A stretch of 64,000 bases of DNA, from contig LS997566.1 in the NCBI GenBank assembly GCA_000469685.2, positions 2,384,061 to 2,448,060 on the forward strand, given 5' to 3'. This stretch comes from Haemonchus contortus. Lineage: Eukaryota > Nematoda > Chromadorea > Rhabditida > Trichostrongylidae. The notes beneath the pieces were generated by a model that worked only from the letters and a program-made list of their open reading frames with translations, ran no database searches and was not told the origin of the DNA. The translations under genes and the position numbers were made by a program. Below, one piece after another: positions 1 to 13,600 of the stretch. Positions within the stretch are counted from its first letter, which is position 1; each line of letters starts with the position of its first letter.

Positions 1-1138
1 CATGGCGCATCCCCACGTCGTCCACGTTATGCTGTTTGCATTTATTGGTCAACAGTCTGACATGACAAGCATAGATGATAACGATTACTAAAAGCTAATA
101 ACCCATTCTTACACAGCCCGCTCCCTACTGTTTTAACTACAACATGTGCCTTCCAATCCAAATAATCACCGAGAACGAATCACATGTACATGTCAATCAA
201 AGTTCCTCGATGATTTTTTTTTTCATAACCGTGATAGCCCCTACGTTTTTCCTTTCCCTTTATGAGAATGAGATTCCTAATTCTGTCGGAGCGCCCTCTT
301 CGAAGACATAATGGTTCATTTTGGACTTTGTGCTATCATTCACGAAGTCCGATGATTTCAGGAAGGTTCATAGCATTAGGATTTCATTATAGGAGTAGTG
401 GTACCACGTGGAGGACTGAGGTGAGGCCTTGTGTCCTGCCGTTTTCATTCTATTGTGCACACGGATAAGGGATCAAACTTCAGGTCTACCCCCGCTCTGT
501 CTCGTGTTGGCATTTGACTTGGAAAGAACGAAACATCAAACAATTACAGGTAACATGTGAGTGTGTTGATCATCATTAATCAGTAAAAAAGGTGATTCTA
601 TTCAGGCGCAAGGGGTTGTCATCGAAAGACAGCCGGCGGTACAGTGCAGTAAATATTATCTAACAGAACTTGATCAGATTTCAGCACCAACATTTCGATT
701 CTCACGTTCTCCGAACGTACGCCGATTCAGGAGACAATTGTGTCCTTATAATGTGAACCAATAATATAAGCAGGTGCAAAAGGCACCATTCAGCCAACCA
801 TGGTCTCTGATACCACGCTCGACTAGCCCGATTGAACTAGGTTCATAACTCAGGCCGTTTAATAACTACTATTTATTGTTATATATTATATGAACACGTC
901 AATTTTGTTTGTTTATTGTTTACTAGTAGGTAGGCCTAGCATTATGCAAGGGCAAATGGCATCATCACCGTCTAGGCGTCTAGGGATTGATTCCCATGCG
1001 AAGTTTCGCCCAATCCGTTGGACAGTGCTAGTGGATATGGGAGGGACCCCACCTAGGATCAAGTGCCTACCAGGCTATGCATGTAGGCTTGAACATCAGT
1101 CTAAGCCGTCCCTTCTATGCCCATTGCACAATGCACGT

Positions 1139-1159
1139 AAATAAATAAATAAATAAATA
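1139..1159. repeat. (AAAT)n microsatellite
   Basis: Five tandem AAAT units, directly readable in the sequence. No gene context. Confidence 0.9.
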
Positions 1160-2305
1160 CAGATGAATCAATAAAATGCTTACACATCAAATTATGTCTG
1201 TCATATGTCATACATATGTCTTGCACTTCAAGAGGTCTGCCTGACGACGAAATTTTATACATTTTGGCCTATCAATAACTTGATTACATTGTACTACATA
1301 CAGTGTGTGTCGCTTTACAGCGGATAAATGAATTCAAAAATAAATATTAAGATACTACATACTGTATCGATGCACACCTGATATTTATGTACATGTCCTC
1401 ATACATCAGGTGAAGCTTTTTTTGATCTTATTAAGTTGAATTTCATTATCCAAACGTCTCATAGTTCATTAAATGCTTAGATTCTGCTATCTCAAAGCTA
1501 ATCTCCAATAATGATGTAATTCCACCAGTATTACTACATAGTTAGAGGAGCAACAATACTCGTAACTGAAGTTGTGATGCAATTTCTTTCAATAATATGT
1601 TGTCATATCACCACATCATTACAAACTGAGACCACTCCCTGATCACCTGCCAATTCTTACTGTATAACAACATCCTGTTGTAAAAATCTGCATTCCGTCC
1701 CAAGGACAACAGGACATCAAACTATCCAACTGGCATTGTGGATTTCTTCGCCTATGCACTTCTACTTTTTAAATCAATCAAAAAGAAAATGCTTCTGTTT
1801 GCTCGAAATAATGAGCTCAAATAGACCATACAGGTAAGCCCCATGCACCTGGTTTCCGTTAAAATAATAGAATGCTTGAAAATCCGCTCTGGAAAGATAA
1901 GAAAAGACGGGATTGCGTTGATACTGAGAACATGCCAATCCGACAACAGATGTAATAAATGAACGACTAAAATTCTAACCATAAAACTTGTTATTCAATA
2001 ATATGTACCAATATCAGTACAGTTCAGTCGGACAGTTCAATTCGGCCTGAATCACAGCATATAATATTAACAAAAAGTATGATGGAGAAAAAGAAAATAA
2101 ATATAAGTAAATAGAATCAGCTAAAGCCACGCAAGCTTGTATCCGATTAAAATCAGGTTTGTAAATTTGCTGTAGAGGCATGACTTCAAAAAAACCCTTT
2201 CGTGCCCATTTTTTCTGTAGATCCCTTAAAGAATAACAACAAGTTTTATTTATTCACCACTCACCATCTTTGAACTTCATTACTACTTGCTAAACTGGAT
2301 GTTAT

Positions 2306-2374
2306 CGTTGTTGTTGATGTCAATGTTGTTGTTGTTGTTGTTGTTGTTGTTGCTACTGGTGGTGTTGTTGTTGT
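2306..2374. repeat. (TTG)n microsatellite
   Basis: Interrupted TTG/GTT triplet repeat. It produces a leucine-rich open frame (from 2287) that is a repeat artefact, not a gene. Confidence 0.9.
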
Positions 2375-5300
2375 GGTCCGATAATAGCTGCTTTCGTCTG
2401 CATCAAGCCTTTAGAAAAATATTCCACAGACTTGACGGGTTTCAACTTGTTTATACTTGTTATCTGATGGTTTACACAATATTTAGCAAAGAAAAACAAG
2501 TTTAAGCATGATTCAAATCGTAAAAGTTATGTCCTATGGCTTTTCAGGCGTCCGACCATAAGTCAGACCGTCACCATCAGGCAACACCCTACAAAATCAT
2601 TCCCCATCTCCTTTTATGTCAATCGCTGTCTCCAGTGCTTTGTTGGTAGGATTCTGCTCTTTTTCCATTTCCATTTGTTACTATATCATTTTTTGCCGAA
2701 TTTATTCCTACTCAATTCCCTATTAATTTTTGTTTACACATTTAATTGTTTACCCCTTTTCTCTAATTTGGTCAAAATTCGAAGTCAGTAAAATGCAAAC
2801 CAAAGTTTTCTAGCTTAACCTACGTTTTTTCGAGCCTAAATTGTATCCGCTGCCTCTAGAAAAGTATGACAGAACAGAATTTGCAGTTCGAAACAACTAG
2901 TAAGACTCTGAATACTTGACGAGAAACCAAGAAACCTTTACATATACGATGTAGTGAAAAAAGGTTCTGGGCAATGAGACTAGGATAGTCAGCTGGCTGT
3001 GTCTACAGGGTTACTGAACCACCGATTCCCTTGAGGCACAAGTCTGTCTAATGGAACTTCGTTCCAGCAATAAGCGGTGCGAGACCGACTACACAAAGAA
3101 GACCCTGAACTTGAGAACCTTTGTCTGAGTCACTCATAATAGTTTGACCTCGAGACCTCGAGATGTCAAAAGGGTTGTCGTGGCAAACGAAATACTGGCG
3201 CTGAAGCACTTAGTCATTCCCTTTGATCGGCGCAATTAGCTCATGCTTCACTTCTCAATGCTGTCTTATTAACTGATACTTTATTTATGTCTGGAACTGA
3301 AACTTGTTTATTACCCCGGTTTGCCCAGCAAGTTCCGATGACGTTCTGGAACTTTCTAGATACTGCTATCGTGTATTGTCGTTACTCCTCGGAACGGTTG
3401 TTAATTCATAGGGCATTGTTGCTTTAGAATTTGATATGTAGAGAAACTTCTCTTTTCCTTACAGCGTGCACCTTCTACAATACTACATTTAAAATTTTCG
3501 ATTTATACCTTATAACTATGTACTATCACTTCGACTCATATACCTTTCTAAATTTAGATTATTGAAGTATAAAAAATCGGCCAGAAGGACTTCAGTATCA
3601 GAATGCTGACCCCAGTATCAATTAGGTAGAATGGTATATTACATGATTCAGAATGTTAACTAGAGCTATGGGTTTTCTAGGATGAAAAATGCCTGTACAA
3701 AGTGAGCATAATTTATATTGCATGTGTACTACAGATTTAAATGCCCCACAAATCTGGGCCGAAGACGAGAACATGATGCACCCTCTATCGCTGTTGCCAG
3801 GCACTATTTACTTTATCGAAGTATAAAAACTAAACTGCAAAAAAGTTGTCTTTGCTCTTAAAAATACACACTCTTGGCTGCTAACTTTAAGAAAAATACA
3901 AAGTAAAATGTATACATACCACACAAAGTGAAACAAAAGCACGGCGCATTCCAAGAGAATACATATGATAAACACCTCGGATCTTCACCGCGTCTCAGAA
4001 GCGATTTTCTAGCTCACAGCTGAACGTACTTAACTTTCTGGTACTTCAATAGAGGCTTAATTGGTCCCCATTCCTTACAAGGTGTTCCCATATCGATGCA
4101 ATTCGTAAAGTGTTTTGTTGTTCGAAGCGTGTTTACCAATTGTCTGACGTTTGTCCGTGGTGTGCCTGAGTGTGTTTGGAATGTGAGTGTAATTTCCCTA
4201 CAATCATTGCTTCACAATGGTTTAGCAAAGGTTTCTATTAGTGTACTATGCATGTTCGTCGGTTGCCGCGTTGTCGTTGCCGTTGTAAAAGGCCAAGCAC
4301 TTCCTGGACGAGTTCCGATGGCACCACACACCACCAACTGCATACACACGCACACATTCACATTCACTTATTAGGCAAACACAGACATACTTTTGGGTGT
4401 ACGTGATTTTGCGAAAATTACACTTTTATCAGTTACACTTTTATATTATAGCGATATGTAGCAAAGACGTTTTCATCAAAAGGACAAATTGTATGTTGTT
4501 CAATATTAATTTGTCTACAAAGTCCAAAGCGCTAATCAACAATCATTTAACTTCTGATGAAATCTGTAGTGGCATTTGAACGCATATCATTTGTAAGATA
4601 ACAGCATGTGCAGGTATTGTACAGAATTTTTTTGCATCGCGAGGACAAGAGTAAATTTGAGTTCGATGAGTAAAAAGCTGAATTGATCGGAGTCCTAAAA
4701 TCCTGGCACCATTTGGTGAAAGTTTTGAAAACCGCATGTTTTGGATGAGTAGACATTCACAGAACAGAACTCTGTTACAAGACTTTCTCAGAAACTTTTG
4801 GGGCGATCAACGTGCCGTCACTTCTCATGAAAATCCGCTCACTGAGTTCATACACTGTTCTATGACAACAATACTCCAATCCGTTCTTACAGCTAAATCC
4901 TTTCTAGCGAAAAACAATGAGCTCCAGGTTGTTTTCATTCAGGATTATTCAACGGTGTGATCACTTCCAGAGCGGAATCTATATCCAGATTGAAAAGGGG
5001 AAAAATATGTAGACGCTCAGCCCCTGCCAACTCGATTGCCCGAAAACAACCTCAAGCGGAAGGGAGATTTATCCGTTTGCTCAACCGACTTTAGAAAGCT
5101 AAAGTTTGAAACTCAATTATTCGCAGTTTTTTACAGCCCGGGATGAGTGTTATTGGACAATGACCATAATCATTCCTATTTCGCCGTCCGAGTAGGCCTT
5201 TCACCTGCTGTCGAACTCGTTAAGAAGGAGAAATCCTCAGGGTGAATTTTGATTCTGAACCGCATGCCTTGAAAATGACTACGCATAGTAATGCTTCGAC

Positions 5301-6791
5301 AATAGTGGAAATAAACCAGTAGCACGGCGTGTCCCATACATAATTATCGACTCACAGTTGCTGGTTTCTTGAAAGAATGGTCAGGAACTGACACTATTTG
5401 TCAAGAAATGGTACAGAAGTCACCTTCATCTTTTCCCTTCCCCCTCAAAAATCATACGGGTTAAGAAAACGTCTAATCGAAACTCGTATCCGCTACATAT
5501 CTTCTGAATGGCCTCAGCAGTTCCCGTTGTCGGGGCAAACCGCATGAGTCATACGCGTTTCATTGTTCAAGTTCAAGGTTTGCTACCGGCTACTGACTGA
5601 CTCATACGTTGTTCCGCTTCGAGAGGTGGTCATCACGACCTTTTACGGGCTTATTCATGGAACAAAACGTAGACGTCGCTACAATAAACGGCGGAGAACC
5701 TCCTTAGACAGGAGATAATACTGAAGTGACCAGACGTGTAATTTGTAACTCAAAGTTTGAGTTCATCTTGTTCCAGTTTTCATGGAGGACCTCAAATGAA
5801 GTAGAGCTGTTGCTCCCATCCCAGCTTGACCTACACCAATGGGATAGTCAGTCTCAGTTGAGGTATCAATGGATGCAATGATTCTTTGACAGATAGTCCT
5901 CAGCATCCCAAGCCTTTTTAGAATTGTCTAGGTCGAATAAAAATCCTCATCGCTGGGGAAACCTCGCAAAACATCTAGCATAGAAGCGATTACACGCTCA
6001 GTACCGGGAAATATGAATTTAATTATATGAATCTAATTTGAACAGACGACTTCGCAGATTCTGATATAGGGTTCACAATCGGTTCATCCCACACAGTAAA
6101 CCGTTTCCTATACCCTTCTCTCTCCACGCTTCTCCGAAGATTCGCTGGAAGCTCATTTACACCAGGAATGCGTGGCAGTTCGCAAGGTTCAAATCGGGTC
6201 TGTGAATGCAAAATCTCGGAAAACTCCGTTTTGGGAATTGACGTGGCGACGACTGGGAATCCCATGGCTCGCTGGGAACTACGAAGGGAACTGTATCCTA
6301 TTCCTCCACTCCATCTCTACACCTTCACCCTCACAATTCCCAAAGGAATTCTCAGAAAGCTTATTCACAGCAGGGATACGTGGCAGTTTGCGCCACTGAC
6401 ATCGTTCCTATAAACATAAACATCCCGAGAGAATTTTATTTTGGGAACTGTCATTCCCATGCGCTTAATGGGAATTGCAAAAGAATGGAAACATAGCTAG
6501 AAATACTGTAACTACTCGCCAAGTCTTAATGAAGCTGAGGCTTCTGAAGCGTGAAAGGACCGGTATTTTCTAATTCAGCACCTCTACCTTCGACCAACTC
6601 CCAATTTTCCTTTTAAAAGGTAACTCCCACTCGAAAAACTGTAATTATAGATATAACCAGGGAAATGCATAGCATCAATAAGGACCGCTGCGGGACTGTA
6701 GTCTCTGACAGCAATAAAGATGTATTCACAGACTTTGGTACCAATAGACTCCGTCAGTAGACAATTAGCCGGGTTGATCATGGATCCTAAG

Positions 6792-6811
6792 CCCCCCCCC
6801 CCCCCCCCCCC
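6792..6811. repeat. Poly-C run
   Basis: Twenty consecutive C bases. Similar G or C runs occur at 12292-12303, about 26327-26335 and about 57677-57692. Their exact lengths may be unreliable in an assembly. Confidence 0.85.
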
Positions 6812-7469
6812 ACAATTGTGGACTGAATACATGTCTGTGGTGCATTCCAATTTATCATTATCTACTTCAGCAGTTTCGCATTTCTATGCCACCAACATCA
6901 CCATTATCACTGAAATTTGCGATTGAATTCCATCATTAAGAGTGCGCTTTTTTTATGATAGACATCTTCCCATAGCCTTCGCTCCGTCCCCTTTTCACGC
7001 AATGAAAAATGACTCCATTCATAGGAGTGGATAAGAAATGGCAACTTATTATCTATGATCTTTGAAAGATTTATAAAAATCACTCATCCAAGAAGGAGAA
7101 CATACGCGGTTCTCAGTCAAACGTTTCTTTTCTAATAGACTTCAGAATGCTTCAGCTACAGGCTTTCCCTAACCGACCTATCAGAGAACAAACTTAAAGT
7201 TATATTCGAATTCAAATAAAATATTTCCTTAAATTAATTAAGGTCGACATCATTGTCTGAGTGGACAGAAATATGGTGGGACCATAAACTTGCCTTTGCG
7301 AGGCATCTTGTGTACTCATTCTCTACTGAGTTATTGACTTAAACAGAAGTTTATGCGTGGCCTACTGGACGACCCTTTCTGCGAACCGTATGTCATTGGG
7401 ATTTTTATGGATGGGTATCTCGCCTTCGAAGGGGCATCCGCAGGGATTCCTCAACATGGCTTCACCCAA

Positions 7470-8060
7470 AGTTCCTAGTGAGCACTAAACAATACTCGGA
7501 GTTTCAATTGTATCGTAAATTACCCTGTTTCTGGAACAACGTTCGAAACATATTAAACGTTTCTATGTCTACAAAATTGAGTCTAAACAGCCTACGCTGT
7601 AGGACAGAATGTTGCTGTTGTCAAGGCACATTTGGATTCTTATCTGTGTCCGCTTTCACTAATGAATCATCACTCTATCTATAGCTGGCATTTGTTAGAT
7701 TCCCACGCATTCTCTTATCACTTATACAAGAGGAAAACTTGACAGCCTGCTTTCCTTGGCCGTAGGGAATATCAAGCGGAGCCGGGGATCCTTCAATCTA
7801 GCTCCATCGAAAGTTCTGAATGAGCACGTGTACATACAGTATCTGCAGATCGAAATGCATTCTAAAACACAAACCTTACCGAGCCTGCAAAATCGGGTCC
7901 AAACAGCCGACCGTAAAGGAATGGAATGTTATTCTCGCCAAGAAGCAGTTAAATCCTTATTTTTGATCCGCTTTCATCTAGTGATTCATCGGTTCATCTT
8001 TAGTCGACATCTGTTGAATCAACACGCCTTCTCTTATCATTACTCAGAGGAGCAACCTCC
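7470..8060 (+). repeat. Diverged tandem duplication
   Basis: Two adjacent units resemble each other by eye: about 7580-7680 against about 7905-8010. Shared blocks include an AAACAGCC anchor, a GGAATGTT-like block, a CCGCTTTCA(C/T)TA block and a TGATTCATC-like block, followed by TTCTCTTATCA. Less clear relatives occur near 9100-9330. The 135-residue open frame at 7756-8163 spans the second unit but the first unit does not conserve it, so I do not call it a gene. Confidence 0.4.
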
Positions 8061-8654
8061 ACGTGTTCTGCGCCATCCGCTTACATGTTTCTTCTCATTC
8101 GTCTATGACAACGAACAACCAGCACTCTTCATTTGGCACGGAGAAGTTCAGAACTCTACTTGATTAATCCTTCTTATGGATAGTAGATCCTCGGATATCC
8201 GCCACGAGGCAGCTTTCACCAAGACCCTGAAAAAGTCGAAGACCCCTTCAACTATATACAACTCTAACGGGGCAGGTAGTATACACGTCGACGACCATCT
8301 ACATTCCCAGGCAGTTTGAGTAATAGTCAGGTGCTCACTGGGATGACCGAATGTTTACTTGGAGACTTGGAGTAATAAATTGTCGACGTCATGAGAACCC
8401 GATATCTTAGAAAATTGGGTGTGGTTGGAACTGAAACTAGTTCTAAGGCTACTGAAATGTGAACTTTGCGAAATGGTGCTAATAATGCATTTTACTTTGC
8501 TAACGACTGAAAAGTAATGAGATGAAAAATGGCCCTCTTGAACTTATACTCGCCTAAACTGTGATGCCACTGAGTATTCTTTTGGAACAATGAGCATCAT
8601 CTAACATAAAGTTTTTTACTATGAGGGGTAAAGTCTTTGGCAACATTTAATTTT

Positions 8655-8910
8655 CCTATGTGGGATAGGCCCCTGTATTCGACTTCCACTCAAGATCGCA
8701 GTGGCTGTTTGAATGTGTATGTGGCTCATACAATGGCTTGCGGTGGGCAGAAGATGTACAAGTCAGTGCTTCTGTTGTGCCAGACGAATCTGGTGCCAAT
8801 CAACCCGAACGATAAAAGGCTTGATTGGCCTTGGCGAGCATCGGTCCGGGATTTCAAACCGGACCATGCGTGTGTGGTAGTGTGATACACACTGCACCAC
8901 CTCCGCTCTT
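8655..8910 (-). repeat. SINE-like repeat, full-length copy
   Basis: Reading the minus strand from 8910, the head GAGCGGAGGTGGTGCAGTG resembles a tRNA gene box A. A GGTTTGAAATCCC block resembling box B follows about 55 bases later. The body carries the family core (GATAAAAGCACTGACTTGTAC-like and TCGGCTGGCCACCGC-like; here slightly diverged) and the tail is GATTCTGA-like then GGAAGTCGAATAC. At least seven more copies share this order in the window. A tRNA-derived SINE is my inference from the head. The family has no name I can give. Confidence 0.65.
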
Positions 8911-10069
8911 CTCTTGAGCTACAGAAGGCAAATACGAGCTCGCTGACTAGGAAAGCGTACTTCACCTCGGAACAGTGCGAACTGCAAATAGTCGTAGTTT
9001 TGTGGCTGGCTGGCTGGAATCAAGCGCCTAGTTCCGAACCAGTTTTCTAACAGTTTTTACGCGAACAAAACTTATCAGGACAAATTCGGTCGTTACTGCA
9101 TCTTTTGACCCTTGATTCATCGTTTACTGGATTGTTTATGTGTCTTATAGAAAGAGGATAAAAAAATCACGACGGATTCGTAGTCGACACGATTGCAGAA
9201 CCAGTTTTGATTGAATTGTTCAACGATACAACCTGCACAACGATCTTAGCAACTTTTCATTTTTTATTTCTATCCTTCACGAACCAACCAATAGACTTTT
9301 CATGGAAATTCCCTTATCACAGCTACACAAGTGGCTCATTTTTATGGATGGCAACTGAGAGAGAAGGGCTCGTTAATCGCCGTCATGAATCAAAAAGACT
9401 GCTGTTGTAACAAAGACTGCCTCGAAACCTCCTCTAAAAAGATCCACACTGATCTTCACAGTTTGCTCAATTATCTATTCAAAGCGGGAAGGAACAGTGC
9501 TAAGTGGCTTCAGAATTTGACTCAAAGCGAAATCCCAGTCGAACACAGCCAGCCCTACCTGTCACTCTTATGCCCTAATGGGACTTAAATATCTAATAAA
9601 ATAACTAACAAGTACGATCATTAACGAATTGTGATTGTTTAGAACGAAATGGTTTTGAGATGACTGAGAAGATGTAACATTCAATTTGTAGAAAGTTATG
9701 TCGTCTATGCGCTCCTTACATACCTACTCAAACGCTGCTGTTATAGAATTCCGAATGAAAGGCGAGTGTATGGCGCACCCCAAAGTAGGATATATGAACT
9801 TTTAGAAGTTGTTCCTTCCTCTAAGTATCACTTATGGTGTACGATCCTTTTCAGTTTACTTTATGAATCAGTCGAAGTTCTAAAAACTGAAATACTCTGA
9901 AAAACCCTGTAGCCGGAAAATTTCACCACTCATCAGTTCGTCTACGCTCCGCCACACACCCAATATCCAGTTCTAGTAATGGGAAATTGGACTGCGTATT
10001 AGGCTGATGCCATTTTGTAAGGGAATCAACTAGGAAATTGGCGAGGAGCGGACAGGGTTTTTTCTGATG
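8911..10069. other. No gene seen; repeat fragments
   Basis: No supported gene. Faint relatives of the 7.5-8.0 kb duplication occur near 9030-9400. A short SINE-tail fragment (GAATTCCGAATG ... TGTATGGCGCACCCC) lies near 9747-9781. Confidence 0.4.
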
Positions 10070-10071
10070 TA

Positions 10072-10602
10072 TTAGGTTGTAACATAAGTTCGTAGAGTTT
10101 TTCACAAAGATTGCTCTGAACAAAAAGCAATAATTGCAATAATAAATTATTAACTAAGTTATTATAATAATCAGCCAATACACGAATTGTTTGGCGACCA
10201 TCTTCCTTCAATAGTGCCTTCAGACGCTCTTGGTCGAATTCTGCCGGTCGTCCGCTTCGAGGCGTGTCTTCAAGTTCAAAGTCGCCTATTTCAGGCTTTG
10301 CGAACCATTTTTGTGCAGTAGACACACCTATGTAAGACACCTTCCGTGTACACACTGCATATCTCCCGAGCTGTTTCGGCAAGAAAAGCAGATGTCGAAA
10401 ATGCCGATTTTTTCTTCCTAGATATTCCATTTCTGAGCCAGAAAAAAGACGAACAATTAAACTCCCCAATAAAACAGATAAAACAATTTTGTAGAGGAGA
10501 AAAAGCTCTTTCGAATGAATGTATACACTTCGCTGAAAAACAAAACAAGTCGTTGCAAAATAACTCTAACGCAAAACTCTACGAACTTATGTTACAACCC
10601 AG
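10072..10602 (-). mobile_element. Internally deleted mariner element
   Basis: The ends are near-perfect terminal inverted repeats. The left end begins TTAGGTTGTAACATAAG after a TA dinucleotide. The right end, read on the minus strand, shares at least 27 bases of the same sequence (right repeat near 10572-10602). Inside, on the minus strand, lie N-terminal mariner transposase blocks: a TAREICSVY helix-turn-helix motif, then VSTAQKWFAK, GDFELED, PRSGRPAEFD and LKALLKED. The frame shifts between blocks. The DDD catalytic half is absent, because the sequence passes from the N-terminal region straight into the left repeat. It is a dead, about 530 bp deletion derivative that could still be moved in trans if a cognate transposase exists. 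Confidence 0.85.
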
Positions 10603-13600
10603 TAAGATAAAGATATCCAATACTCTAACTACTGAAATAATTAATTCCTCACAAATTCTCATAACCTTTTTTGAATTTCATTTTTCTTGAACAGGCTCGA
10701 CTCCCTTCAGACTTACTTCATGAACCACTCAGGGCTATTTCATTTATGGTCCCTTCTACCGCTACGCTGTTCTCCACATCGAATTCATTAGACCAGCGGA
10801 TAAAATTTGCAAGTGGGGACGGTAGTTACTGATGTGACAACGCTTCATATTCCTGTTGTCCTCTCTGCTTATTTTCTTCATATTCCTGTTTTACCGTCCC
10901 TTCCATTAGCCAAACGAACTCCTCTTCTCAGACATACCCTAGCCGATTCGTTGAAATGTTTTAATGGATGGACGGGAAGAGAAGGCGAGCAAGGATCACG
11001 TGGTGAGCGGCCGACGCCGCCATCGTATGATGACCGCAATCGAATGCGCAGGTTATTTTCGACATCAAAATACGATTGGAATGTGTCGGAAGAATCGCAC
11101 TTGTGAGTCAGACCCTTTTTAGACAGATCGATGGGGAGTGGCCATAGCCACGGAAGGATGTGGACAAACGGTTTACAGCCTTCTATGGACCAGACTGCTC
11201 GATGAATTCGGTAATAATCGGCAATAATCGACAAGAGAAACTGTGTCGTGGACATTGAGAACAACAAATAGAGCATGTAAGGAACCCTACTCAAACTTGT
11301 ACTTTCGGAAGTCAAGGACGGACGTGGGTTGTCACCAAGTGGAGTTCTTAGCCGACATCCAGGAATCGTCCCCCTCCTTTTATGAATCCAGAAGTCCAGT
11401 CCAAATTCACCCACCATCCAGGATCGTTCACATAGTGACTGACTTGACGGGAGGATGAAAGACAGATCTCTTTATCGCTTTGTCTACTCAAGCTTATTGT
11501 ATCAGCAATGTGTCCATTTGAACATTACAATGGACTTGGAGGATGTCGAATGCGTAGGCCCAAAACAGATGATCCAATAGTTCAGGGAACTTTATCCTGT
11601 CACATCTTTTCCCTAGTGGTCTATGATCTATTCCTTCACGGCACGGGTGAAACGAGTTGCGACGTGAAGTAACCTCGGTCCCTTTAGGCCAGCTGTAAAA
11701 GCCTTTGGATCCGAGCTGCATGGTTTTACGACTGCTTTGACTATCTGCGAATTGGAGGTACAGCTATTACTGCCGTTCTAACAACAGGTTCCGAAGGATT
11801 AAACAACCTAGGAGAAACCTCGGTCAGTTTAGCAGTCTGGCGGTCTCTGATCCCTTCCCTATTTCGACGAATTCAGCGAAGCTTGACATTTGCCTAAAGG
11901 GTTCCACAGAGGTGAAGAACTTCAAATAATGTCGTCACTTATTTGTAAAGTATGAAAAAGAACAAAACGACAAATTGTGCACTTATGTTTGACATATGGC
12001 TTGAACTTTTGTGTATACGGTTGATGCCCACAAGGCAAAGAGGCATTAATTATTTTGTTTTACTAGTCACTGGTAAGTGGGGCCGATCACGCTATCAAAT
12101 TTATGAACTTGAACTTCAGCCTAAATTTCTTCTATTCGACCCGATCACCCGTCTTCACTTAACCACTAGTTGAATTCATTATGGAAGCCGAGTGCGTGTC
12201 GCGCTCTTTGTAAAAACACATCATGGCAATGAAACATGATATAATCGGCGCTGATCAACCTTTTTTCGTGCACACTACTTCCTGCAAGAAAGGGGGGGGG
12301 GGGTGTCTGAACGAAATTTTCCTTATAAATTAGCTTTCTATTTCTATGTTTCAATTTTTCCAAGTTGAACTCCTCCAAATCCTCTTCAAAGATTGATGGC
12401 ATCGAGAGATTTTGAGTCGAAAACCTGCGCCGATTAGTTGCTTTTCAGGATTTATACGAGTTGTAAGTAGCGTCGGTTAACGATATAGTAGTTGCAGATA
12501 TCAGGAGAAACTATAATTATAAAAAGGAATATTTTTCTGGTTGTATATTGACCATAACATACTCAAACACTGAGCCTGTAATTATAAAATTGCTCCAAAA
12601 ACAGATAGTTACCATTTAATATAAAAAAGATTGAAATACTACAGTTTTTTAGTCGCCAATGTTCCAACTTTGGAGCTATGCCATCCTACTCGCCTTTCAG
12701 TTTGACCTGCTGGAGAGTCTAGTGAGTAGATTGAAGATCGAGGAGCTCAAGTATGATAAATATTGAGCTGAAGTAAATTGATATGCCCTCACATGCGGAA
12801 AAATCAAGGATTTTCTTTAATTTGTTTATCCACTTCCATTTTCGAAAGGCAATTAGGACATTCGGCCCAGCGAGCCCCGCTGAAAACCGGAAAAAGAAGG
12901 GACCAACACAAACGGACAGGAAGTGACGATTACCGTGCCAAAGTCCACTTAACATTGGCCCTTAGTCAAAACAGCCAACCCGGAAGCAACACTCGACAAC
13001 GGTGAAGCCGCTGAGGAATGCGCCGACTGTTGATCGGGTTGTTATCACCTAAGCTGTTCAAACAAAAGCTTTACCATTCGTACTCTTGACTGCGTCTAAA
13101 GAATGTATATAGAGGAAAAACAGGTGATTTACAAATACATATTACATTACGGTTACAATTACGACCCGATATATTCCTTGGATCGTGAAGACTATTTATA
13201 ACATGAAATTTCACTTTAATTATAATTGTTATGGTATAAATGTTATACCAAAATAATGAAGTTTAGTGTATAAAAAATGAGGTAGAAATTGAAGAGTAGT
13301 CAGGGTAGTAGATAGAAAAGTTAAGGAAACCAGTTAGTTAATTACTTAGTTGATGTATCACTGATTCATTTCCGAATCCCACCAGACAGTCAAGGAATGC
13401 GCAGAAGGTGCATTGACAGGTAGCTTTGCTAAGTATGAACTGGGTTTAATTTTCGTACAGGTAGATCAGGATTTCGCCAATTGAGGTAAGCTAAATGGCC
13501 GCTTGCTCGACAAGTTAGGCTGATCTGGGCGAGAGGATGTTACTGCCTTTCTATTTACTATGTAACTTAAATAGGTAATTGAAATACTTCATTTTTATGA

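Larger units (their letters stand above)
1..8654. other. Gene-poor stretch, no supported gene
   Basis: I see no exon chain here on either strand. Open frames are short, overlap in several frames and lack matched splice sites. The stretch holds an AAAT run near 1139, a TTG run near 2306 and a 20-base C run near 6792. A roughly 50-base direct repeat (units near 6130-6180 and 6345-6395, both ending in GTGGCAGTT) and a diverged duplication at 7470-8060 are also present. Distal exons with weak signals could have been missed. Confidence 0.5.

Noticed and set aside
2287..2505. Leucine-rich 72-codon open frame
   Set aside because: Made by the TTG microsatellite; no start context, splice sites or homology.
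7756..8163. 135-codon open frame on plus strand
   Set aside because: Lies in a diverged duplication whose other unit does not keep the frame; no motif.
10878..11417. 179-codon minus-strand open frame
   Set aside because: Longest frame in the left part, but no recognisable domain, no splice support, and the opposite strand is open over part of it.
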